Positions 5,872 through 10,892 of a DNA stretch of 10,892 nucleotides are shown piece after piece. The stretch's first letter is position 1; the number at the start of each line of letters is the position of its first letter. The stretch spans positions 1 to 10,892 of the forward strand of contig JBPPNE010000132.1 of the NCBI GenBank assembly GCA_051306415.1. Reading direction: 5' to 3'. The notes under the pieces are model-generated. The model was given only the letters and a program-made list of their open reading frames with translations. It was not told where the DNA came from and made no database searches. The position numbers and the translations under genes are program-made. This stretch comes from CBDDRG01 sp051306415. Its GTDB lineage: Bacteria > Pseudomonadota > Gammaproteobacteria > Pseudomonadales > Porticoccaceae.

Positions 5872-8277
5872 TTGGCAAAGGCAGCAAGTAAAGCGGGGCG
5901 GGTGTCCGCCGTCGGTGCTCCCCGGCTGGAGCGTCGGCAACTGTTGCTCAAGGAGGGCGCCCTGATCGGCTGGCTGGCGATTTGTGCCTATCTGATTGTT
6001 GCCCTGACGACGTATTCGCCGGAGGATCCCGGTTGGTTTGACACTGGCGCCGGTGGGCCGATTGCCAACGCGGCTGGCCCTGTGGGCGCGTCACTAGCCA
6101 ATGTCTTTTTTCATCTGTTTGGTTATCTCGCCTATTTGTTTCCCCTGCTCCTGGCGGTGCGGGCTTTGGGCGTGTTTCGGACCCGGAAACACAGTGTCTC
6201 CAGCTTTGATGGTGTTATCTTCGTGTTGCGTATCGTCGGGTTGGTTCTGGTCATGGTCTCAGCCACCGCGTTGGCAGCACTGCACCATGGCGACTCAATT
6301 GGCGCCGCGCCTTTTGCGGTCGGCGGAATCCTCGGTAGCGCCGTTGCTTCTGCATCGGAAAATGCATTCAGTTATTCTGGTAGTATATTGATTTTATTGG
6401 CAATATTGTTTTTCGGTGTTACTGTTTTTACGGATCTATCCTGGCTTGCCGTGATCGACGGCGTCGGTCGCTGGAGCTTGCTGGCGTTAGCGTGGGCGCG
6501 CAAGCGATTACACAGTAGAGCGCTCGAGCCCCATGCAGGGATTTTGCGCAAGGAGCCTGCCATCGGTTCAGCCAATGTCGCCCGAGACGGTGTTTTGCGA
6601 GACAGTGTTCGGCGAGACAGTGCCGCCCGAGACCACCGACCGGAGTTGCGGGTAGAGGTGCCGGCGGTGATAGCCGCCCCGACGCCCCGAATGGCGAGGC
6701 GGCCCGCGCAATTTCAACAACCCGCCGACAATGAGCCGGTGATTGGTTCTCTGCCGCCCCTCCGCTTGCTCGATCAGCCTGGCAAGCAAGACCATAACAA
6801 GGGCTACTCCAATGAATCCCTGCAAGCGATGTCGCGACTGCTGGAGGATAAGCTGCAGGATTTCGGCATCGCGGTCACCGTTGTCGAGGTGCTGCCGGGG
6901 CCGGTTATCACCCGCTTTGAAATTCAGCCGGCACCCGGCATAAAAGCCAGCCGCATCACCGGCCTCGCCCGCGACCTCGCGCGCTCCCTCGCGGTTGTCA
7001 GCGTGCGCGTTGTTGAAGTGATTCCCGGCAAGTCGGTCGTTGGCATTGAAATTCCCAACGCCCATCGGGAAATGGTTCTGCTCAGCGAGGTGCTGTCGTC
7101 CGACGTTTACCAGCAGGCTGCGTCACCCTTGACGCTGGCGCTTGGCCACGATATCTCGGGTGAGCCCATCGTCGCCGATCTGGCGAGGATGCCGCATTTG
7201 CTGGTGGCGGGGACCACCGGGTCGGGAAAATCCGTCGGCATCAATGCGATGCTGCTCAGCCTGCTGTTCAAGGCCACGCCGGAAGACGTACGCCTGATTC
7301 TGGTGGATCCGAAGATGCTGGAGCTATCGGTGTACGACGGCATTCCGCATCTGCTGACGCCCGTCATTACCGATATGAAACACGCCGCCAGTGGCCTGCG
7401 CTGGTGCGTCGGCGAAATGGAGCGGCGCTACCAGTCGATGGCGAGCCTGGGCGTGCGCAACCTGGCGGGGTATAACCGCAAGGTCGAGGAGGCCGCGGCT
7501 GCGGGGACGCCATTGCTTGATCCTTTGTGGCGGCCGGACGATAGCGGGTTCCGCGGTGATGGTGGATTGCAAACCGCGCCTGAACTCCAGGAATTACCCT
7601 ACATCGTGGTAGTGATCGACGAGTTTGCCGACATGATGATGATCGTCGGCAAGAAGGTCGAACAGCTGATCGCGCGCATCGCGCAAAAGGCCCGCGCCGC
7701 TGGCATCCACCTGATTCTCGCTACCCAGCGGCCGTCGGTGGATGTCATCACCGGGCTCATCAAGGCCAACGTGCCCACCCGTATTGCGTTTCAGGTATCG
7801 TCGCGGATCGATTCGCGCACCATCCTTGATCAGGGTGGCGCAGAACAGCTATTGGGGCACGGCGATATGCTGTACCTGCCCACCGGTAGCGGCGTTCCGG
7901 TACGGGTTCACGGCGCCTTTGTCGACGATCACGAGGTTCACAAAGTCGTTGCCGACTGGAAGAAGCGCGGGGTACCACAGTACCTCGACGACATAACCGA
8001 CGAGCGCGCCACCGGAGCGATTCCGGTGCCCGGCTATGGTGGTGGTGACGACAGCGAAGCTGACGCTGAGGATGGCGAGGCGGATCCGCTTTATGACGAA
8101 GCGGTGAGCTTCGTACTCGACACCCGCCGGGCTTCGGCGTCATCAGTTCAGCGCAAACTGCGCATTGGCTACAACCGTGCCTCCCGCTTGATCGAGGCGA
8201 TGGAAAACGCCGGCTTGGTCAGCCCGATGAATAGTAACGGTAGCCGGGAAGTCCTCGGGCCCAACCATGCGGTCTGA
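5872..8277 (+). CDS. ftsK: DNA translocase FtsK
   Basis: FtsK is the septal, membrane-anchored hexameric motor that pumps DNA toward dif and activates XerCD during division. With TTG 5872 it is 801 residues, with TTG 5854 807. This is the short-linker size of pseudomonads, not the 1329 of E. coli. Order: an N-terminal membrane domain with about four hydrophobic segments (roughly 25-200), a short charged linker (about 200-310) with an RDxxx repeat, the alpha domain, then the beta motor with Walker A GTTGSGKS (447-454 from 5872) and Walker B VVVIDEF (Asp583). The signature ATQRPSVDVITGLIKANVPTRIAF and a C-terminal winged-helix gamma domain (AVSFVL to SREVL) that reads polar DNA motifs follow. 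No ATG suits the start. TTG 5872 has AGGA nine bases upstream. TTG 5854 is 16 bases from AAGGAG, and GTG 5902 is a third option. lolA starts 19 bp downstream. Confidence 0.97.
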   Translation: MAKAASKAGRVSAVGAPRLERRQLLLKEGALIGWLAICAYLIVALTTYSPEDPGWFDTGAGGPIANAAGPVGASLANVFFHLFGYLAYLFPLLLAVRALGVFRTRKHSVSSFDGVIFVLRIVGLVLVMVSATALAALHHGDSIGAAPFAVGGILGSAVASASENAFSYSGSILILLAILFFGVTVFTDLSWLAVIDGVGRWSLLALAWARKRLHSRALEPHAGILRKEPAIGSANVARDGVLRDSVRRDSAARDHRPELRVEVPAVIAAPTPRMARRPAQFQQPADNEPVIGSLPPLRLLDQPGKQDHNKGYSNESLQAMSRLLEDKLQDFGIAVTVVEVLPGPVITRFEIQPAPGIKASRITGLARDLARSLAVVSVRVVEVIPGKSVVGIEIPNAHREMVLLSEVLSSDVYQQAASPLTLALGHDISGEPIVADLARMPHLLVAGTTGSGKSVGINAMLLSLLFKATPEDVRLILVDPKMLELSVYDGIPHLLTPVITDMKHAASGLRWCVGEMERRYQSMASLGVRNLAGYNRKVEEAAAAGTPLLDPLWRPDDSGFRGDGGLQTAPELQELPYIVVVIDEFADMMMIVGKKVEQLIARIAQKARAAGIHLILATQRPSVDVITGLIKANVPTRIAFQVSSRIDSRTILDQGGAEQLLGHGDMLYLPTGSGVPVRVHGAFVDDHEVHKVVADWKKRGVPQYLDDITDERATGAIPVPGYGGGDDSEADAEDGEADPLYDEAVSFVLDTRRASASSVQRKLRIGYNRASRLIEAMENAGLVSPMNSNGSREVLGPNHAV
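6583..6642 (+). repeat. 15-bp imperfect tandem repeat in the ftsK linker
   Basis: Four 15-bp units, each beginning cgagac, lie in frame at 6583, 6598, 6613 and 6628. The second and third share cgagacagtg. They encode four R-D-x-x-x pentapeptides in the flexible linker between the membrane domain and the motor. The unit length of five codons keeps the frame, as expected of a tolerated slippage expansion. Confidence 0.8.
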
Positions 8278-8296
8278 TGTCGTGAGTGGACGCACA

Positions 8297-8911
8297 ATGA
8301 GAAAATTATGTGCAGCCCTGCTGATACTGCCGCTGATTGCTGCGGCAAATCCGTCAGTGCTCAATGACCTCGAACACCGACTCAAGCCCATCCAGAGCCT
8401 GAGTGCGCGGTTCCAGCAAACGGTGTATGCCGCCGATGGCTATCCGGTGCAGGAAACCAGCGGTGAGATGAAGCTGGCCCGTCCTGGCAAGATCCGCTGG
8501 ATTAGCTCGCCACCCTACGAACAATGGGTGATCGCCGACGGCAAGACGCTGTGGATTTACGATCCAGACCTCCAGCAAGTCACCGTCAAGCCCTTTGTCG
8601 AAGATATCAGCAACACGCCAGCGGTGCTGTTCATCGGGGGTGCCGCTCAACTCGAAAGCCATTTCAGCGTCGAGGTCAGCCAGAGTGGCGCCGTGACTCG
8701 CTATACCCTGAAACCCCTGCAGGCAGACAGCCGTTACACCCAATTGGTGCTCTCATTTGCGGATAGCAAACCGTCCGCCATGACCCTGCTGGATACGCTC
8801 GGGCAACGCACGGAGATCAGTCTCAATGAGGTGACGTTGAACGCGGCAATCGATAACACACTTTTCAATTTCACGCCGCCAGCGGGAACCGATGTGCTGC
8901 GTGAAAACTGA
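8297..8911 (+). CDS. lolA: Outer-membrane lipoprotein carrier protein LolA
   Basis: LolA is the periplasmic chaperone that accepts lipoproteins from the LolCDE transporter and passes them to LolB at the outer membrane. From ATG 8297 the protein is 204 residues, against 203 in E. coli. It opens with a signal peptide, MRKLCAALLILPLIAAA, probably cut before Asn-Pro or one residue earlier. The mature part shows family features: SLSARFQQTVY, GEMKLARPGKIRW, WVIADGKTLWIYDPDLQQVTVKPF, then NTPAVLF and a C-terminal FNFTPPAGTDV. An in-frame ATG at 8267 overlaps the end of ftsK, but starting there would bury the signal peptide behind ten polar residues, so 8297 is preferred. It lies 19 bp after ftsK and 22 bp before rarA, as in E. 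coli and pseudomonads. Confidence 0.96.
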   Translation: MRKLCAALLILPLIAAANPSVLNDLEHRLKPIQSLSARFQQTVYAADGYPVQETSGEMKLARPGKIRWISSPPYEQWVIADGKTLWIYDPDLQQVTVKPFVEDISNTPAVLFIGGAAQLESHFSVEVSQSGAVTRYTLKPLQADSRYTQLVLSFADSKPSAMTLLDTLGQRTEISLNEVTLNAAIDNTLFNFTPPAGTDVLREN

Positions 8912-8933
8912 GCGGATGGGTTGAGGCAGGCGC

Positions 8934-10304
8934 ATGGCCGCATTATCGCCTACTGCTTACCAGCCGCTGGCGGCGCGCATGCGGCCGGCGTCCCTGGATG
9001 AGTTCTTCGGTCAGCAGCACCTGCTAGCCCCCGGCAAGCCACTGCGCGAAGCCATTGTCAGTGGCCACCTGCACTCGATGGTGTTCTGGGGGCCGCCGGG
9101 GGTCGGCAAGACGACGCTGGCGCGGATGATCGCGGATGCCGCCGATGCCCCCTTTGAAACCCTGTCCGCGGTGCTAGCCGGGGTGAAGGAAATCCGCGCC
9201 GCAGTTGCGAGCGCGCTGGAAGAGCGTGCCGAGCGCGGTCGCAACACCATCCTTTTCGTCGATGAAGTCCACCGCTTCAACAAGGCCCAGCAGGATGCCT
9301 TCCTGCCCTTCGTCGAGAACGGCACCGTCATCCTGGTGGGCGCGACCACGGAAAATCCGTCCTTCGAATTGAACAACGCGCTGCTGTCCCGCTGCCGGGT
9401 CTATGTGTTGAAACCGCTCGATGACGAGCATCTTTTGGGGGTGCTGGCGCGCGCGCTGAGCGATCCCGAGCGCGGCTTTGGCGGCCGACTGACCGTGACC
9501 GCCGATGCGCTCGCCCTGCTGGCCGCAGCCGCCGACGGTGACGCCCGCAAGGCGCTCAATCTGCTGGAGATCGCCGCTGATCTTGCCGGCGATCCCACCG
9601 CTGATCCCACCGCCGAGAGCGAAGGCGGTGGCACCATCGACCGCGCGCTGGTCGAGCAGGTCATGGCGTCCGACGTCCGCCGTTTCGATAAGGGCGGCGA
9701 ATATTTTTACGACCAGATATCGGCTCTGCACAAGGCCGTGCGCGGCTCGTCGCCGGACGCCGCACTGTACTGGCTGGTGCGCATGCTCGACGGCGGCTGC
9801 GATCCGCTCTACATCGCGCGGCGGATATTGCGCATGGCGAGCGAGGATATCGGCAACGCCGACCCTCGCGCCCTCAGTATTGCCCGCGATGCCTGGGATG
9901 TGCAGGAGCGCCTCGGCAGCCCGGAGGGTGAGCTGACCCTGGCGCAGGCGGTGATCTACATGGCGGTGGCGCCAAAGAGCAACGCGGTCTACAGCGCCTA
10001 TCAGCGGGCGCGGGCCGACGTGCAGTCGATGCCGAGCTACGAAGTGCCGCTGCATCTGCGCAACGCCGCCACCAAGCTGATGAAGAACCTCGGTTATGGC
10101 GCCGACTATCGCTACGCCCACGACGAAGAGGGGTTCGCCGCTGGCGACAATTATTTTCCCGAGGAGCTGCGCGGCAAGGAGTATTACCAGCCGGTGGAGC
10201 GTGGCCTCGAAATCCGCATCGGCGAGAAGCTGCGGCAACTGCGCGACGCCAATCGCCGCAGCCGGCGCCAGCGCTATCCCAGCGACAAGGGCGAGGGGAG
10301 CTAA
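8934..10304 (+). CDS. rarA: Replication-associated recombination protein A (AAA+ ATPase RarA/MgsA)
   Basis: RarA is a clamp-loader-like AAA+ ATPase of the RarA/Mgs1/WRNIP1 family that acts at stalled replication forks and interacts with SSB. The protein is 456 residues, against about 447 in E. coli. It begins LAARMRPASLDEFFGQQHLL, followed by Walker A GPPGVGKT (53-60), Walker B Asp110-Glu111 in ILFVDEVHRFNKAQQDAFLP, sensor-1 GATTENPS (136-143) and the arginine finger in LLSRCRV (Arg153). The C-terminal tetramerisation part has GSSPDAALYWLVRMLDGGCDPLYIARR, PEGELTLAQAVIY and the late VPLHLRNAATKLMKNLGYG. A low-complexity insert, DPTADPTAESEGGG (from residue 220), adds a few residues. GAGG precedes ATG 8934 at normal spacing. 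The stop codon overlaps the crcB start by one base. Confidence 0.98.
   Translation: MAALSPTAYQPLAARMRPASLDEFFGQQHLLAPGKPLREAIVSGHLHSMVFWGPPGVGKTTLARMIADAADAPFETLSAVLAGVKEIRAAVASALEERAERGRNTILFVDEVHRFNKAQQDAFLPFVENGTVILVGATTENPSFELNNALLSRCRVYVLKPLDDEHLLGVLARALSDPERGFGGRLTVTADALALLAAAADGDARKALNLLEIAADLAGDPTADPTAESEGGGTIDRALVEQVMASDVRRFDKGGEYFYDQISALHKAVRGSSPDAALYWLVRMLDGGCDPLYIARRILRMASEDIGNADPRALSIARDAWDVQERLGSPEGELTLAQAVIYMAVAPKSNAVYSAYQRARADVQSMPSYEVPLHLRNAATKLMKNLGYGADYRYAHDEEGFAAGDNYFPEELRGKEYYQPVERGLEIRIGEKLRQLRDANRRSRRQRYPSDKGEGS
9591..9614 (+). repeat. 12-bp tandem duplication in rarA
   Basis: Two adjacent 12-bp units, gatcccaccgct and gatcccaccgcc, differ only in the last base. They encode DPTA twice (residues 220-227) in a loop between conserved parts of RarA. 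The duplication keeps the frame and looks like a neutral expansion. Confidence 0.8.
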
Positions 10305-10675
10305 TGCAGTGGCTCGCGGTGGCCTGTGGTGGCGCGTTGGGTGCGATGGCGCGCTTTGGCGTCAATGCGCTGTTGTTTCCCGTTGCCGGTCACCGTTTCC
10401 CGCTGGCGACACTGGTCATCAATGTCAGTGGTTGCATAGTCATGGGTGTGCTTTATGTGCTGGTGGTCGAGCGCGGCGCGCTACCCGGCGAGTGGCGCAA
10501 CTTTCTCGTGGTCGGATTTCTTGGCGCTTACACCACGTTCTCGGCGTTCTCCCTCGATGCGCTGGCACTGTGGCAAAATGGCCACCTGGCGCTTGCCGCC
10601 CTTTACGTTGGCCTCAGCGTGGTTCTGAGTCTTGCCGGCACTTTGGGGGCGATCATGTTGACCCGTATGTTGTAG
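10304..10675 (+). CDS. crcB: Fluoride ion channel CrcB/Fluc
   Basis: CrcB is a small inner-membrane protein that forms dual-topology dimers exporting fluoride from the cytoplasm. The protein is 123 residues, the usual length, with four hydrophobic segments. It has GGALGAMARF (9-18), the pore-lining Asn40 in LVINVSGC, and GFLGAYTTFSAFSLD (71-85) with the two phenylalanines (79 and 82) of the fluoride track. Most members have GG-x-TTFSTF where this one has GA-Y-TTFSAF, and Ser after NxxG is Cys here; both look conservative. The ATG overlaps the rarA stop in TAATG, and a strong GAGGGGAG (10293-10300) precedes it inside rarA, so translation is probably coupled. No fluoride riboswitch is present, as there is no leader. 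It is the last gene before an IS30-family element. Confidence 0.96.
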   Translation: MQWLAVACGGALGAMARFGVNALLFPVAGHRFPLATLVINVSGCIVMGVLYVLVVERGALPGEWRNFLVVGFLGAYTTFSAFSLDALALWQNGHLALAALYVGLSVVLSLAGTLGAIMLTRML

Positions 10676-10735
10676 CCCGAAGACACGATAGTTTCGCCGA
10701 TAACAGTTTTTGACAGCCAGTTTTCGCCCGCAATT

Positions 10736-10776
10736 ATTTGAGGCCGCATTTTTTCAGAGACAGGCCGGCCTCAAAT
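10736..10776. repeat. 11-bp inverted repeat downstream of crcB
   Basis: The arms ATTTGAGGCCG (10736-10746) and CGGCCTCAAAT (10766-10776) are perfectly complementary and enclose a 19-base loop that holds six T in a row. The repeat is 60 bp past the crcB stop codon and directly next to the probable left end of the IS30-family element. It could be a terminator-like structure for the ftsK-crcB unit, although no T-run follows the stem. It may also be the insertion target. Confidence 0.55.
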
Positions 10777-10783
10777 CTGAAGT

Positions 10784-10812
10784 GCAACACTCTCCGAGAG
10801 GTAAAGTGTTGC
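10784..10812 (+). promoter_or_regulatory. Hairpin enclosing the transposase ribosome-binding site
   Basis: GCAACACT (10784-10791) and AGTGTTGC (10805-10812) are perfectly complementary, with a 13-base loop. The loop contains GAGAGG (10796-10801), the only Shine-Dalgarno-like sequence, and the stem ends one base before the ATG. In a transcript reading in from crcB this fold could limit transposase translation. A similar GCAACA/TGTTGC pair precedes the transposase in IS30 itself as I recall it. The regulatory role is inferred. Confidence 0.5.
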
Positions 10813-10813
10813 G

Positions 10814-10892
10814 ATGGAAAAGAACTACAACCAGTTGAGTTGTGAAGAACGCACGATGATCCAGTTGAGTCTTGAGCGGGGTTGCAAGCTGC
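10814..10892 (+). CDS. IS30-family transposase, N-terminal fragment (cut by window end)
   Basis: Only 26 complete codons are visible, beginning MEKNYNQLSCEERTMIQLSLERG. The pattern Y-x-Q-L-S-x-E-E-R-x-x-I-x-x-x-L-x-x-G is the start of the N-terminal helix-turn-helix of IS30-family DDE transposases, which bind the element's terminal repeats. ATG 10814 is the first possible start, because an in-frame TAA lies at 10802-10804. The weak GAGAGG is 12 bases upstream, within the loop of the hairpin. The catalytic DDE core is beyond the window, so whether the gene is intact cannot be judged. The decamer ccagttgagt occurs twice, 30 bp apart and in the same frame (10831 and 10861). Confidence 0.8.
   Translation, partial: MEKNYNQLSCEERTMIQLSLERGCKL

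Larger units (their letters stand above)
10777..10892 (+). mobile_element. IS30-family insertion sequence, left end (truncated by window)
   Basis: The start of an IS30-like transposase is preceded by a short leader with ctgaagtgcaacactc, which resembles the terminal region of IS30-family elements. The exact left boundary is not certain; 10777 is set at the end of the neighbouring inverted repeat. The right end, the other terminal repeat and the target duplication lie beyond the window. The element is oriented like crcB and follows it by about 100 bp. In related genomes serS tends to follow here, so the element probably sits between crcB and serS. Confidence 0.6.

Noticed and set aside
5653..5940. 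Minus-strand frame of up to 95 codons (or 47 from an internal ATG at 5796) in the trxB-ftsK spacer
   Set aside because: It overlaps the start of ftsK, has no good ribosome-binding site and shows no recognisable domain. Conservation in relatives would be needed to revive it.
6361..6430. AT-rich patch within ftsK, possibly foreign DNA
   Set aside because: It encodes the last transmembrane segment, rich in Ile, Leu, Phe and Val. The frame and family alignment continue without a break, so the composition is explained by the protein.
8267..8296. Upstream ATG start for lolA overlapping ftsK
   Set aside because: It would place ten polar residues before a textbook signal peptide. The ATG at 8297 gives the normal LolA length.
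9174..10238. Long antisense open frame (354 codons) opposite rarA
   Set aside because: It lies wholly within rarA on the other strand. Its translation resembles no known protein and has the biased composition of a shadow frame in GC-rich DNA.

Overview
The window is a moderately GC-rich chromosomal segment of a gammaproteobacterium. It is most like the Pseudomonas/Cellvibrio/Spongiibacter side of the class. That placement rests on gene order and protein character, not on a database search. The order clpS-clpA / infA-bpt-aat-trxB / ftsK-lolA-rarA-crcB matches the pseudomonad arrangement as I remember it. The E. coli version of the locus differs: cydCD lies between aat and trxB, lrp before ftsK, a tRNA-Ser between clpA and infA, and there is no bpt. 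None of those E. coli features is present here.

Layout: (1) Bases 1-2594, + strand: the 3' part of clpS, then a full clpA 12 bp downstream. (2) Bases 2657-5422, - strand: trxB, aat and bpt read as a tight operon (gaps of 20 and 25 bp). A 129-bp gap with an inverted repeat and a good sigma70-like promoter follows, then infA, which converges on clpA. (3) Bases 5423-5871: about 450 bp without a convincing gene, the divergent control region between trxB and ftsK. It holds candidate promoters for both directions, a perfect 12-bp palindrome and three copies of a 7-bp motif. (4) Bases 5872-10675, + strand: ftsK, lolA, rarA and crcB, closely spaced (19 bp, 22 bp, then a 1-base stop/start overlap), probably one transcription unit. 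(5) Bases 10676-10892: a short spacer with an 11-bp inverted repeat, then the left end and first 26 codons of an IS30-family insertion sequence, cut by the window edge.

Functionally, the left half gathers the bacterial Leu/N-degron pathway. Aat adds Leu/Phe to N-terminal Lys/Arg, Bpt adds Leu to N-terminal Asp/Glu, ClpS recognises the resulting bulky N-termini, and ClpA unfolds the substrate for ClpP (ClpP is not in the window). infA (initiation factor IF1) and trxB (thioredoxin reductase) are housekeeping passengers. The right half covers chromosome segregation at the septum (FtsK), lipoprotein transport to the outer membrane (LolA), replication-fork rescue (RarA) and fluoride export (CrcB).

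I found no undescribed system. All nine complete genes and the partial clpS are recognisable core genes with intact motifs. The points worth a second look are small: the divergent control region, the non-ATG start of ftsK, the structured spacer between bpt and infA, low-complexity repeats in the FtsK linker and RarA, and the IS30 insertion with its hairpin over the transposase start region.
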